64,000 nt of DNA. Origin: JAAGZL01 sp964628835. Lineage in GTDB: Bacteria; Pseudomonadota; Gammaproteobacteria; Chromatiales; Chromatiaceae. Position 1 is the first letter of the stretch. Each line of letters starts with the position of its first letter. Below are positions 36,147 to 46,096 of this stretch, in pieces. The stretch covers positions 1 through 64,000 of the forward strand of contig CAZVME010000009.1 in the NCBI GenBank assembly GCA_964628835.1, read 5' to 3'. The translations under genes were made by a program, and so were the position numbers. The notes under the pieces are model-generated. The model saw nothing but the letters and a program-made list of their open reading frames with translations. It ran no database searches and was not told the origin of the DNA.

Positions 36147-37496
36147 TCAGTTGGTTGTGGCCATCTCGATCGGAGTACTAACACCAAGCAATTGACGTAA
36201 TTTGCCCGTGGTTGCAACCAGGAGGAACCTGGCGTACAAAGCAGAACTCTGCGCCGATACCAGCTTGGTTTCGGAGGAAAACAGTTCATTCTCTGAATCC
36301 AAGACATCCAGCAGGTCACGCTGCCCAATTTTGAACTCTTCCCTATAGGTCTCGGTAACCTCTTTATTCGACTTCACCTGGGCTGCGCGGATCTTTAGCT
36401 CCTCATCCCTACGCACCAAAGCGCTCCATGCCCTGCGTACCTCCTGCTCGATATTTCTCCTGGCCTCTGTCAGTTGTGACATGCTCTCGCTATGCCTGGC
36501 CGCAGCCGCCTTTGCTCTGGACTTGTCAGCACCACCACGGAACAGATTCCACTTCATCCTCAACATTGCGGAGTAATCTTTGTCGATACCCCGTGTACCA
36601 TCAATGTTGTCGTTGTAGGTACCACCCACCTCCAAAAACAGATTAGGGTAGTTACCAGACTTGGATACGGTTATCCGAGCCTTTGCTGCATCCAGTTCGG
36701 CCTGGAATTTTTTGATCAGCGGGTTGGTTTCCATGGCCGAATTCACAGCCGCGCTTACACTGCGTGGCATCCGTGAATCACTAAACCTTGGTCGGGACAC
36801 ATTTTTCGGCATATGTCCCACCAGGCGGTTAAACGAAATCCTGGCCTTATCCAGGTCCAGACGAGTTTCCGATATCCTGGCCTGTGAACTGGAGAGCCTG
36901 GACCTTGCCTGCTGCAGATCTCCAACGCCCAACTGTCCGCCATCCACCCGTTTTTTTACATCAGCCAGAATTTTTTTATGTACCTTCAGGTTTTCCTGAG
37001 CCAGGCCCAGGATCTGCTGATGGCGCACCACATCAATATAGGAGAAGGATACGTCGGCAGCGATAACCTCTCCCCGATCGCCTATGTGGTGCCCAGCACC
37101 TCTGAGCTTGGCCTTTTGTTCATCTATAGCTCCTTCGCGATCAAAGCCATCAAAGATGGTCTCCCTGATTTTTAACCCACTCTCCTTGCGGTCCAGGGTT
37201 ACACTGCGATGACCTGCGGTGCGAGTCGCGTTGTTGTCAGAATATTCTCGACCATAGGCCAGCTCAAGATCCACGGTTGGTAAATAGCGTGACTTGGCCA
37301 CACCGAGGTCATTCTTTATGGCCTTTCTCAGGTGACGTGCTTCCTGAATGGTAGGAAATGTATTCAATGCAGTTTGTACGGACTGCTTCAGTGACTCTGC
37401 CGCTACTGAAGACGTACACACCATGGCCACCAAGCCCAGCGCACAAGCCTTACGTTTGATGTGATTTCCATTAACACACATTTGATTTTTCCTCAT
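36147..37496 (-). CDS. lapE: TolC-family outer-membrane channel (LapE-like)
   Basis: About 449 residues: a signal peptide (RKACALGLVAMVCTSSVAAES) followed by two outer-membrane efflux protein repeats with long helical stretches, such as SLKQSVQTALNTFPTIQEAR and NPLIKKFQAELDAAKARI. The C-terminal repeat has QRDLLDVLDSENELFSSE, a hallmark of type I secretion TolC proteins. It should be the outer-membrane exit duct of the adhesin exporter. The start could be 37496 (ATG, GGAA 6 bases upstream) or an ATG five codons in that is preceded by GAGGA. Confidence 0.92.
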   Translation of the reverse strand: MRKNQMCVNGNHIKRKACALGLVAMVCTSSVAAESLKQSVQTALNTFPTIQEARHLRKAIKNDLGVAKSRYLPTVDLELAYGREYSDNNATRTAGHRSVTLDRKESGLKIRETIFDGFDREGAIDEQKAKLRGAGHHIGDRGEVIAADVSFSYIDVVRHQQILGLAQENLKVHKKILADVKKRVDGGQLGVGDLQQARSRLSSSQARISETRLDLDKARISFNRLVGHMPKNVSRPRFSDSRMPRSVSAAVNSAMETNPLIKKFQAELDAAKARITVSKSGNYPNLFLEVGGTYNDNIDGTRGIDKDYSAMLRMKWNLFRGGADKSRAKAAAARHSESMSQLTEARRNIEQEVRRAWSALVRRDEELKIRAAQVKSNKEVTETYREEFKIGQRDLLDVLDSENELFSSETKLVSAQSSALYARFLLVATTGKLRQLLGVSTPIEMATTN

Positions 37497-37517
37497 TATT
37501 ATTCCGATATTCCCCAA

Positions 37518-37950
37518 AAATTCCCTGGTGGGAGAATAGACCGCTAACCTTGGCTGCCTGACTCTATTACCTAACCCGCGTTAAAGATTTATCACAACAG
37601 ATCTATATCCTGAATCGTCTTGCATGCACTCCGGTATAGGGTATGGAGCACAGCCTATAGACATTAATACTCCAAAATACGACCAAATTCAATAGTTACA
37701 TCGTATATTTATTGCAGATTATTACTATAGCGCCATATCTACTTGTTTTTTATACCAATATGCAATGCTTCACAAACACAACATCTAATCACTTGGCATC
37801 TACTAATAAGGGGTATACAGACCCCAGTTCAATCTATTTCAGCTATTTTGCGGCAAATTTAACCAGGAGGGGGGGGAGAGGAGGAGTGGAAACTGTAACT
37901 TGGAGATTTTATTTTTCCGTTCATATGCCAAGAGAAGCAACCAGGCACAA
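37518..37950. other. About 430-bp intergenic region upstream of the TolC-like gene
   Basis: No supported gene is seen. It is AT-rich near 37,680-37,760 and contains a purine run with eight G around 37870. It presumably holds the promoter of the TolC-like gene. Confidence 0.4.
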
Positions 37951-38151
37951 TCAGGACTGGTCTACCGGCAGATCAACTGTGAAATAATCTACCCCGAGAG
38001 GGGAGGAATCAGGAACCTCATTGGTAGTGGGGTGCAACTGGGACGAAAAGGCCTTATCTGCAGCATCAGGCTTCTTGCCTGCAGGGCCATCGACGATATT
38101 CAGCATATCGAACAGCGCATCCAGATCAATGTTGTCGTTGACATTCTGCAT
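37951..38151 (-). CDS. Small ORF resembling a type I secretion C-terminal segment
   Basis: A 66-residue frame whose first part, NIDLDALFDMLNIVD, closely resembles the segment IINLDALFDALGV near the C-terminus of the adhesin encoded just upstream (38295-40154). The DNA is also similar (about 24 of 30 positions between 38117-38146 and the adhesin's segment). The remainder (GPAGKKPDAADKAFSSQ onward) matches nothing I know. No good ribosome-binding site precedes its ATG. It is most likely a remnant of a duplicated adhesin 3' end; a small secreted peptide is a less likely alternative. Confidence 0.35.
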   Translation of the reverse strand: MQNVNDNIDLDALFDMLNIVDGPAGKKPDAADKAFSSQLHPTTNEVPDSSPLGVDYFTVDLPVDQS

Positions 38152-38238
38152 AAGAAACCCGAAATTTTACCCATCACCAGCTGCCAGTCTAGCCTAAACC
38201 AGGCAAACATTTCTGTGAACGACATCCCACGTGTCTAG

Positions 38239-38285
38239 TAAAAATCCGGGCACACCAAGGCCCGGCGGAAGATCCCGCCGGGCTT
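38239..38285 (-). terminator. Probable terminator after the adhesin gene
   Basis: On the minus strand a GC-rich hairpin gcccggcgg/ccgccgggc (38260-38283) is followed by a second half-site gtgcccgga and a short run of T. The position directly after the stop of the adhesin gene supports termination. Confidence 0.75.
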
Positions 38286-38294
38286 GTTGATCAA

Positions 38295-40154
38295 TTAGCT
38301 CTCATCCACCACCAGGTTACCATCGGTGGTCAACTGGGCGAGATCCAGGCCTGTGGTTCCATCCAGAGTGATGGAAAAACCAGCCGCTGCGGCAAGTGCC
38401 GAGCCAAAACCATCGCCAATGGTCAGGGTGGTGTTGCCACCCGACTCGTTAGTCAGCACCTCACGAGTGCCAACTCCAAGGGCATCAAACAGGGCATCCA
38501 GATTGATGATATCGCCCTCTGCGGCACTGAAATCGTAGATAGTGTCCATTCCATCCGTGGTGGCATCTTCAAACAGGAACAGGTCGCGATCAGCACCACC
38601 GGTGAGATGGTCATCACCAGCACGGCCGATCAGAACATCCTGGCCACCAAGACCATTCAGGTCATCGCCAGAATCGCCGGAGATAATGATGTCGTCGCCG
38701 TCCGTGCCATCAAGCGCGTAGGTACCTGGACCACTTGAAGGAATCTCTTCACGGGCATCCACCGTCACATGGGCATCATCCGATAACACGCCATCGGTGG
38801 CTGTGTAGTCAAATTCACCATAAGGGACACCGTCAATCTCAATCAGGGTTGTATAGTTAATCGGTGGCGTCCCTCCTACTGGTCCGCCATCTTGAGGAGG
38901 TCCCGTAACTCCTACGTCAGTCGCAAAACCGGTACCCACATAGTGCCAACCGGTAGTCACTGCCGTGTAGGCGATTGAAGCGCCAGTTGATATATCTCCC
39001 GTGGCAGACGACACCTGCCCTGTAGTCCCGTCCACAGAAATGGAACCATCAGCGCTAGTAACATCCCAGTTGAGATCTTTCTGCGTACCCAGCGGATCAG
39101 AGCCAGTACCCACGTTTGGATCATCTATCGCCAGTATCACATCCTCAGCATTCGCTCCCACATGGGTCATGGTGATGGTTTCACCTGCATACAGGTAGAT
39201 GCTTGCGCCATCCCAGTCCGAAGGGGTTCCGCTAGTAGGCGCGATGGTGTGAAGATTGGTGGCAGCCAGATCCCAGTTCTGGCGAGTGACTTTTACTGGG
39301 TTAAAAGGATCGACTGAGACACCATTTTCGTCTGCTAGCCCTTTGGCAATAAGTTCATCAACTGCATCACCGTTATTATCAAAGGCATCAGCGACCGGGC
39401 CCTCAGCAAACCTGGCAGTGGTGTTGGATCCGTTAAATTCGGTGTGTCCGAGAGCGCCATCATTCGGATTGAAATTCTCTACTGTCTCAGGCTCAAAGTT
39501 GGACTGCGGCGGAGAACTTGGCCCCGGGTTGTCTACCGAGGTCAGATCCCATGGCCCACGCGGATATATGTCATTGTGGCGCAGGGCCACGTCAGGGATG
39601 TCAATAGGGTTACCCAGGGGATCACTATCATCCTGGATATTGTGGATCACATGGTCATCTATGGCCTCAAACGGCAGATCATCACCCCCCGGTTCTAAAT
39701 CACCAGGTAGCTGTTCAAACCCAACCTGATCGGCAAGCTCAATACCACCCGCATAGGGACCATGCCCGATATCGTCTCCCAAGAGACCGCTGGGATCAGC
39801 GGTAAAGCCGGCACCACCACCAGCGCCATCCTGGCCACCAGCGCCAGTATCACCGGCTGCCGTTGCGATCTTGTCGTAATCCAGATTATCAATAAGCCCT
39901 ACCACCTCAATACCAGGGATGACTGTGCCATCCCCCAGGGTCAGAGCAGGTGGAGCACCGGCTTGGGCCAGAGGTATGTAGTTAGGGAAGACCGCCTCAG
40001 TACCATCCGGGAATTGGACCACCAGATCTGCAGGATTGGCTTCACTCTGAATAAATTTCAAGCTTCCAAACTGTTCCATACCTGGTATCTGCAGTTGAAG
40101 CCCCAAATCCTGGCTTGCTGCAGCAGTTGAACCGTCTTGAGTGTTTTGAGCCAT
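38295..40154 (-). CDS. Compact LapA-type RTX adhesin with LapG cleavage motif
   Basis: About 619 residues, secreted by type I secretion. The N-terminal ~100 residues form a retention-module-like domain ending in DYDKIATAAGDTG. The TAAG there (residues 98-101, codons 39852-39863) is the known LapG dialanine cleavage motif. The middle is acidic and Gly/Asp/Pro-rich with a cadherin-like VPYGEFDYTATDGVLSDDAHVTV. The C-terminus has RTX nonapeptide-like repeats (about 490-540: DGTDGDDIIISGDSGDD and GRAGDDHLTGG), then the VCA0849-type secretion region (DLFLFED, IYDFSAAEGDIINLDALFD). The chosen start has GGAG 9 bases upstream; 40190 is weaker. LapA proteins usually have thousands of residues, so this is a very small member. 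Confidence 0.88.
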   Translation of the reverse strand: MAQNTQDGSTAAASQDLGLQLQIPGMEQFGSLKFIQSEANPADLVVQFPDGTEAVFPNYIPLAQAGAPPALTLGDGTVIPGIEVVGLIDNLDYDKIATAAGDTGAGGQDGAGGGAGFTADPSGLLGDDIGHGPYAGGIELADQVGFEQLPGDLEPGGDDLPFEAIDDHVIHNIQDDSDPLGNPIDIPDVALRHNDIYPRGPWDLTSVDNPGPSSPPQSNFEPETVENFNPNDGALGHTEFNGSNTTARFAEGPVADAFDNNGDAVDELIAKGLADENGVSVDPFNPVKVTRQNWDLAATNLHTIAPTSGTPSDWDGASIYLYAGETITMTHVGANAEDVILAIDDPNVGTGSDPLGTQKDLNWDVTSADGSISVDGTTGQVSSATGDISTGASIAYTAVTTGWHYVGTGFATDVGVTGPPQDGGPVGGTPPINYTTLIEIDGVPYGEFDYTATDGVLSDDAHVTVDAREEIPSSGPGTYALDGTDGDDIIISGDSGDDLNGLGGQDVLIGRAGDDHLTGGADRDLFLFEDATTDGMDTIYDFSAAEGDIINLDALFDALGVGTREVLTNESGGNTTLTIGDGFGSALAAAAGFSITLDGTTGLDLAQLTTDGNLVVDES

Positions 40155-40528
40155 CTTGCTTATCTCCGTTCTGTCCACTTGGATAGGCATCCCGTGATGC
40201 CAACCTTCGAGTCCACAGTAACTAGGTTACCCTGAAAATTTGACCTACAGCTACTCGCTACCTAGCCTCAAATATGGTGGTAATTTTTAACCCAACAGCC
40301 TAATTGCACATCCCCTATTTGGGCTAAAGCCAAAATCTGGTGATATCAATCAGATGCAACTTAGGTAGACACCCCAAACCAGCTACAGTTAATCTCTATA
40401 GTTATCAGCCAGTTATCACACAACATCTCTTACAGCCACACATTAGAATAGTGTGACCTCGGTCACAAATCAGAACCAACCCAGAAGTCCATCGTCCGGC
40501 TTAATCGGTAGAAGTCAGCCGGTCCAGC
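40155..40528. other. About 370-bp gap upstream of the adhesin gene
   Basis: No gene is supported. It must contain the adhesin's promoter and leader. No operator could be recognised with confidence. It separates the adhesin from lapD, both on the minus strand. Confidence 0.45.
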
Positions 40529-42478
40529 CTATTCTGGCCTACCTATATAGTACCCCTGCACCCCATCCAGATGCAGCGACGGCAACAGCTCGCAAACCAC
40601 CTCGGATTCCACCGATTCCGCAATCACCTGGATATCCAAACCATGGGCAATATCCGCCAGTGCCTGGATAAAGAATTGATGATCCTTATTCTGCTCCAAG
40701 GTTCGCAGATAGCTGCCATCCACCTTCAGATAGTGCACCTTGAGAGATCTTAGATACGCCAGGGAGCTGAAACTGCGGCCAAAATGGTCCAGGGAGAACA
40801 TGGCGCCAAACCGGCCCACCCGCTCTATCAACGCCTTCAACTCCGACAAGCAGGCAATGGCGCCATATTCAGGGAATTCAAACACCAGGCGACTGGCAAC
40901 CTGGGGGTGTTGCGAAAGCTGCTGCTCCAGCCATTCGGCAAATCCATCATCCACCAGGGATTGTGGAGACAGATTTATGGCAAACTTGGAAGCGGCTTCT
41001 GGCTCTTCCATCAGCACGCTGAGTACCTTAGCCACAACCGCCATATCTATCCTGGTGGCTAACCCCACACTCTCAGCCACTGGCAGGAATATCCCGGCAG
41101 AGATGAGTTCGCCACTATCCTGATCGGGTATGCGCACCAACACCTCCCGGTGCATCAGTTCGCGCTGCGCACAGGTCACAACCGGTTGATACAGCAGGGT
41201 TATCCTATCCTGCTCCAGGGCCTCCTCAATAAACAACCGCCACTCGGCGGCGGTGCGAATCACCCTGCTATCCAGATCCTCCGGTGCAGTGAGGCGCCAG
41301 CTGTTGGCCTCATTACTCTGAGCCGATCGCAGGGCCACATCCGCCTCGGAAAACAGCTGTTTCAGGCTCTGACGTCCATCAAAATAGGCCGCTCCAATAT
41401 GGGCCACATCGGGCGATACCGGCCTCCCGGTCCCATACATATGAGACAGGACCGCGCTAATCCGCTGACACAAATCTTTAGACTCATCCAGACTACAGTC
41501 CTCCACCAGCAGACCAAAATCAGCGCCGGTGAGATGGGCCAGGGTGTGTTTGGGAACATCCACCGTTACCTTGAGCAGACCCTGGGCAACCTGGCACAAC
41601 AGGTCATCACCGGCCTGGTAGCCCATGCGGTCGTTGTACTCTTTAAATGATTTCAACTGCACCAGGTAGAACGCCCCCCGCATAAAGTCCTCATCCGACT
41701 CTATGCGATCCGTAACAATATCCATGAAGCGACGCTTGTTATCCAGGCCGGTAACCGGGTGTTGGTAGGCCTGTTTACGCAGCCTGCCAACCAGAGATTC
41801 CAGCTCCGAAATCATTCGCTGCACCTTGACCGACATGCGATTCATGGCCTCCATGATACGTCGCAGATCCGGGGTTTGCGGCAGATTATCCAGCACCGGA
41901 AACTCACGATTACAGATAGAGTCCGCCTGCCACTCGATACGTCGCAACGGCTGTAATAACCAGCGCAACACCACCATCCCCAGCAGCAGAATAAACAGCG
42001 CACTTCCCAGAAACCACAGCGCCGTATCTTTGGCATTGCCCCAGAGCTGGATATAAGCATACCCAGGATGACTCTGAATCAGCACCCGGCCCGCCTGTGT
42101 CCAGCCCGACATCACCGACGCCTCTCCCACCGGCGTCTCCAGTGGAAAGGCGGATATAAACCAGGACGGGATTCCATCTATGGCGATGGGAAGCTCCAGC
42201 TTTTTCACGCTGTTACCATCAGCATTCTCAACTGTGAGCATGCGGTAATAGCCGCGGTCAAATATGGCATCTGACATGGAATCGATACTGGCCTGATCCC
42301 CCTGCGCCAGATGGGTGGAGATAGAGAGCCCGAGGGAGGTGGCTGCATCCTGGGCATGAGAACTCAGTTGCGTTTCCAGATAATCCCGGGTATTACGCAT
42401 GCTGGTAAAGAAGGTGCCAAGAAATACCAACATCAGAAGCACAACCACCAACAGTGCCAATCGGCGTGACAAGGTCAT
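40529..42478 (-). CDS. lapD: LapD-like c-di-GMP receptor with degenerate GGDEF and EAL domains
   Basis: A 649-residue inner-membrane signalling protein. Two membrane helices (about 7-26 and 155-175) flank a LapD/MoxY-type periplasmic domain that contains WFISAFPLETPVGEASVM, the LapG-binding output region. A HAMP follows, then GGDEF and EAL domains. The GGDEF site is TGADF in place of GGDEF, so it is inactive as a cyclase. The EAL-like motif is REVLVR in place of EALLR. c-di-GMP binding to the EAL domain should drive LapG sequestration. It lies 20 bp after lapG on the same strand, the classic gene pair. Confidence 0.94.
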   Translation of the reverse strand: MTLSRRLALLVVVLLMLVFLGTFFTSMRNTRDYLETQLSSHAQDAATSLGLSISTHLAQGDQASIDSMSDAIFDRGYYRMLTVENADGNSVKKLELPIAIDGIPSWFISAFPLETPVGEASVMSGWTQAGRVLIQSHPGYAYIQLWGNAKDTALWFLGSALFILLLGMVVLRWLLQPLRRIEWQADSICNREFPVLDNLPQTPDLRRIMEAMNRMSVKVQRMISELESLVGRLRKQAYQHPVTGLDNKRRFMDIVTDRIESDEDFMRGAFYLVQLKSFKEYNDRMGYQAGDDLLCQVAQGLLKVTVDVPKHTLAHLTGADFGLLVEDCSLDESKDLCQRISAVLSHMYGTGRPVSPDVAHIGAAYFDGRQSLKQLFSEADVALRSAQSNEANSWRLTAPEDLDSRVIRTAAEWRLFIEEALEQDRITLLYQPVVTCAQRELMHREVLVRIPDQDSGELISAGIFLPVAESVGLATRIDMAVVAKVLSVLMEEPEAASKFAINLSPQSLVDDGFAEWLEQQLSQHPQVASRLVFEFPEYGAIACLSELKALIERVGRFGAMFSLDHFGRSFSSLAYLRSLKVHYLKVDGSYLRTLEQNKDHQFFIQALADIAHGLDIQVIAESVESEVVCELLPSLHLDGVQGYYIGRPE

Positions 42479-42499
42479 CTTATCTCTCCCTGGTTTCTA

Positions 42500-43213
42500 T
42501 TAGTTATCATTATTATCCTTCTCTCGTTTCATTCTGGTCTTTAGATCCTGCCAGAGATTAATCCGCTTTGATGTGCCAACCCGCTGGCCCCGGCCTCGGT
42601 TCTTGGCCAACCACAAACCATCACCGTTAAAACTGTAAACCGGCGCCAGATCTGCGCGTCTGGTTGCCGGGAGAATCCGTTTATTCAGATTATCCAAAAC
42701 CAGCGGCACGGCACTCGGGCTTGAATAGTAGGTAAGCACCATGTGCGCCTGATCCAACTTCAGAGCCTTAACATACATAATCCGCATCTTGGAGTCAGGA
42801 ACCCCAAGCTCACGCAAAGTGAAATATTTGGCAATGGAGTAGTCCTCACAATCTGCCGCCCCTTTGCCGATCGCCTCAATGGGTGTTGCCCAGTAATCCT
42901 TCTTACCCCACAGCCTGATATCTGAAGTGAACCTGAGCTGGTTAAAGAAGTTATTCACCATACCTAACTTCTCTTGCTCTGACCGGCCCCGATTATCACT
43001 CATAAGCTGTTGCCAGTTCCGCACCCGCTGCGCCGCAGGGGTGCCATATTTTTCCTGCACGGCCCGGATCACCCCTGGACCCAGCGCCACACCCTCGGCC
43101 AGGACCAGGGCAGCCGACAACCAGAATACGGGGATAACTCCAGGCAGCCAGAAGCGGCCGCAAGAACCTTTCAGGCGGTGAATCAGCCGCGCAATATATA
43201 ATGATACAGCCAC
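42500..43213 (-). CDS. lapG: LapG-like periplasmic transglutaminase-like cysteine protease
   Basis: A 237-residue protease with a signal segment (FWLPGVIPVFWLSAALVLA) and the BTLCP fold. The catalytic triad is visible: Cys122 in GAADCEDYSIAKYF, His157 in QAHMVLTYY and Asp174 in LVLDNLN. The upstream RFTSDIRLWGKKDYWATP region is conserved in the family. It should cut the adhesin at TAAG when c-di-GMP is low and LapD releases it. The gene is upstream of lapD, 20 bp apart, and divergent from proS. Confidence 0.94.
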   Translation of the reverse strand: MAVSLYIARLIHRLKGSCGRFWLPGVIPVFWLSAALVLAEGVALGPGVIRAVQEKYGTPAAQRVRNWQQLMSDNRGRSEQEKLGMVNNFFNQLRFTSDIRLWGKKDYWATPIEAIGKGAADCEDYSIAKYFTLRELGVPDSKMRIMYVKALKLDQAHMVLTYYSSPSAVPLVLDNLNKRILPATRRADLAPVYSFNGDGLWLAKNRGRGQRVGTSKRINLWQDLKTRMKREKDNNDN

Positions 43214-43477
43214 AAATCATCCCTAGACGTCACTATTGACCCGGCCCCATAATTATGGAGCCGGGTTAATAAATCACTATTTCGCCCGAATATTCAGAAA
43301 CTTGAGTTTCAGGCATTCAATACTGGACCGGAATCAACCATAACCGCCCACCATCAGGTCTAGTCTTATTGTGCAACAGATCTGCCGACCACAAAAGCCA
43401 GCGGACATACGCATTGTTACAACCGAAGCATACGGATAGAATACTTGGTTATTTGAACCAGCCTGGACCAATTTTTC

Positions 43478-45199
43478 ATGCGCACTTCCCAGTTCCCACT
43501 TCAAACCGTAAAGGAAACCCCATCCGAGGCAGAGGTTGCCAGCCATCAGCTCATGCTGCGGTCAGGAATGATCCGCAAACTGGCGTCCGGCCTCTATACC
43601 TGGCTGCCGCTGGGCCTGCGGGTATTGCACAAGGTGGAAGGGATTGTCCGGGATGAGATGAACCGGGCCGGGGCCCTGGAACTGCTGATGCCAGCAGTGC
43701 AACCAGCAGAACTGTGGCATGAGTCTGGCCGTTGGGAAAAATATGGACCGGAGCTGCTGCGCATCAACGACCGGCACAATCGGGAGTTCTGCTTTGGACC
43801 TACCCACGAAGAGATCATTACCGATCTGGCGCGCAACGATCTCCAGAGCTATAAGCAACTACCGCTAACCTACTACCAGATCCAGACCAAATTCCGCGAC
43901 GAGATCCGGCCGCGCTTTGGCGTAATGCGGGCGCGTGAGTTCCTGATGAAGGACGCCTACTCCTTCCATGCCAGCCAGGACTCCCTGCAACAAACCTATG
44001 AGCAGATGTATGCCACCTACTCCCGCATCTTCGAACGTTGTGGGCTAATGTTCCGTGCTGTGCAGGCAGACACCGGCAGCATTGGCGGAAACGCCTCCCA
44101 TGAGTTCCATGTGCTGGCAGATTCCGGCGAGGACGCCATCGCCTTCTCCACCGAGAGTGATTACGCAGCCAATATGGAACTAGCCGAGGCCCTACCACCT
44201 ACCGTAGAGCAACCTGCACCACAGGCCGAGTTACACACCATCGATACTCCAGGGCAGCACAGCATCGAAGAGGTGAGCAAATTTCTGGGGGTAGACCCAT
44301 CCCAGTGCCTGAAGACCCTGATTGTGCATGGCGCAGAGGAAGGCACTCTGGTGGCCCTGGCGCTGCGTGGTGACCATGAACTCAACCCCATCAAGGCGGA
44401 AAAACTTGAGGTGGTGGCAGAGCCACTGACCATGGCCAGCGATGAAGAGATCAAATCAGCCATCGGCTGTTCTGTGGGCTCCATCGGCCCGGTTGGTATC
44501 AACATCCCCTTAGTGGTGGATCGCAGTGCCGCCACAGCCACAGACTTCATCTGTGGTGCCAACGAAGATGGCAAGCACCTCACCGGAGTCAACTGGGAGA
44601 GAGACCTGCCACAATCGCAGAACGCAGACCTGCGCAATGTACAGGAAGGTGACCCCAGTCCAGATGGCAACGGCTCCATCACCATTGCCCGAGGTATCGA
44701 AGTTGGACATATATTCCAACTCGGGCAAACCTACAGCAAAGCCATGAACGCTACGGTACTGGACGAAAACGGCCGTTCCCAGGTCATGACCATGGGCTGT
44801 TATGGCATAGGTGTATCCCGGGTAGTGGCGGCAGCCATAGAGCAAAATCATGATAAGAAAGGCATTATCTGGCCATCTGCCATCGCCCCTTTCCAGGTAG
44901 CCCTGTTACCCATGAAGCTGAACAAATCACACCGGGTACAAGAAGCTGTTGAACAGCTCTATACCGAACTACAGGACGCCGGAATTGATGTGCTCCTGGA
45001 TGATCGCAATGTGCGCCCCGGCTTCATGTTTGCAGATATGGAACTGACCGGAATCCCACATCGCATAGTAGTAGGGGAAAGAGGACTAGATGAAGGTACC
45101 GTTGAATACCGCGGCCGCCGGGAAACAGAAAACAGTATGATTGGGATTGACCAGATCGTATCCATGCTACGTGATCGCCTGGATAACGAGATCACTTGA
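43478..45199 (+). CDS. proS: Prolyl-tRNA synthetase, bacterial type
   Basis: A 573-residue class II aminoacyl-tRNA synthetase that charges tRNA-Pro. It has motif 1 around EMNRAGALELLMPAVQP, motif 2 TKFRDEIRPRFGVMRAREFLMKD and motif 3 GCYGIGVSRVVAA, plus a full INS editing domain (about 225-405) and the C-terminal anticodon-binding domain. Length is typical. It shares a 264-bp divergent promoter region with lapG. Confidence 0.97.
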   Translation: MRTSQFPLQTVKETPSEAEVASHQLMLRSGMIRKLASGLYTWLPLGLRVLHKVEGIVRDEMNRAGALELLMPAVQPAELWHESGRWEKYGPELLRINDRHNREFCFGPTHEEIITDLARNDLQSYKQLPLTYYQIQTKFRDEIRPRFGVMRAREFLMKDAYSFHASQDSLQQTYEQMYATYSRIFERCGLMFRAVQADTGSIGGNASHEFHVLADSGEDAIAFSTESDYAANMELAEALPPTVEQPAPQAELHTIDTPGQHSIEEVSKFLGVDPSQCLKTLIVHGAEEGTLVALALRGDHELNPIKAEKLEVVAEPLTMASDEEIKSAIGCSVGSIGPVGINIPLVVDRSAATATDFICGANEDGKHLTGVNWERDLPQSQNADLRNVQEGDPSPDGNGSITIARGIEVGHIFQLGQTYSKAMNATVLDENGRSQVMTMGCYGIGVSRVVAAAIEQNHDKKGIIWPSAIAPFQVALLPMKLNKSHRVQEAVEQLYTELQDAGIDVLLDDRNVRPGFMFADMELTGIPHRIVVGERGLDEGTVEYRGRRETENSMIGIDQIVSMLRDRLDNEIT

Positions 45200-45335
45200 T
45201 ATGCGAAATAACAAAATGCACATCCCAGAACGCAAATGAAAAACAACCTGCATCCAAACGCGGCAGACTGACACAACCAGGCAATTCTGATCGGTAAACG
45301 ATCAGTAATTGGCATAACACAAGGCAGCAAAAATC

Positions 45336-45851
45336 ATGGCAAAAGAAGCAAGCTTTACCCGGGATGAACTTATCGCCTGCGGGAATGGAGAGATGTTTGG
45401 TCCAGGTAACGCTCAATTACCCACTCCCAACATGCTGATGATGGATCGTGTCACCAAAATTACCGATCACACCGGAACCCACGGCAAGGGGGAGATCCTG
45501 GCAGAATTGGATATCACACCAGACCTGTGGTTTTTTGATTGCCACTTTCCCGGCGACCCGGTGATGCCAGGCTGCCTGGGACTGGATGCCATGTGGCAGT
45601 GCGTAGGCTTCTTTTTAGGCTGGATAGGAAACCCAGGTCATGGCCGCGCCCTGGGCGTGGGCGAGGTGAAATTCACCGGCCAGGTATTGCCTTCCGCCAA
45701 ACTGGTCACCTATGAGATAAACATGAAGCGGGTGATCAGCCGCAAACTGGTACTGGGAGTTGGCGATGGCATAGTCCGAGTGGATGGCCGTGAGATCTAT
45801 ACCGCCAAAGATCTTCGGGTTGGGCTGTTTACATCTACCGACAACTTTTAG
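45336..45851 (+). CDS. fabA: 3-hydroxydecanoyl-ACP dehydratase/isomerase
   Basis: A 171-residue hotdog-fold enzyme that introduces the double bond in unsaturated fatty acid synthesis. It has FDCHFPGDPVMPGCLGLDAMWQ, which includes the catalytic His and Asp region, and GRALGVGEVKF. It is downstream of proS on the same strand. FabA is restricted mainly to Gamma- and Alphaproteobacteria, which supports the host assignment. Length is standard. Confidence 0.97.
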   Translation: MAKEASFTRDELIACGNGEMFGPGNAQLPTPNMLMMDRVTKITDHTGTHGKGEILAELDITPDLWFFDCHFPGDPVMPGCLGLDAMWQCVGFFLGWIGNPGHGRALGVGEVKFTGQVLPSAKLVTYEINMKRVISRKLVLGVGDGIVRVDGREIYTAKDLRVGLFTSTDNF

Positions 45852-46096
45852 CCCTGACCCAGAGTATCCACAGGCTACTCATCAGAGAAGTCGGATGGTC
45901 TATGATTAATCTGAAAATGTGGCCAGTAGAGACAAATATAGCTATAAGTATGTGAACCGTCCCACAATCACATTGGCGTGCTAGTATTATGCAACGAAGT
46001 GGATGTCGAGGTCCGATAAGCGGGTGAGCCACACCTCTATTTCACGCCATAACAACACATGACCGGATAATTGATATTTCATCAGTACCGAAATAT

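Noticed and set aside
37712..37987. 91-codon plus-strand frame before the small secretion-signal-like ORF
   Set aside because: Low-complexity G-rich centre (around 37870), no recognisable domain, and no neighbour on that strand.
43562..44851. Long antisense frames opposite proS
   Set aside because: They are shadows of a well-conserved gene with clear synthetase motifs on the plus strand.
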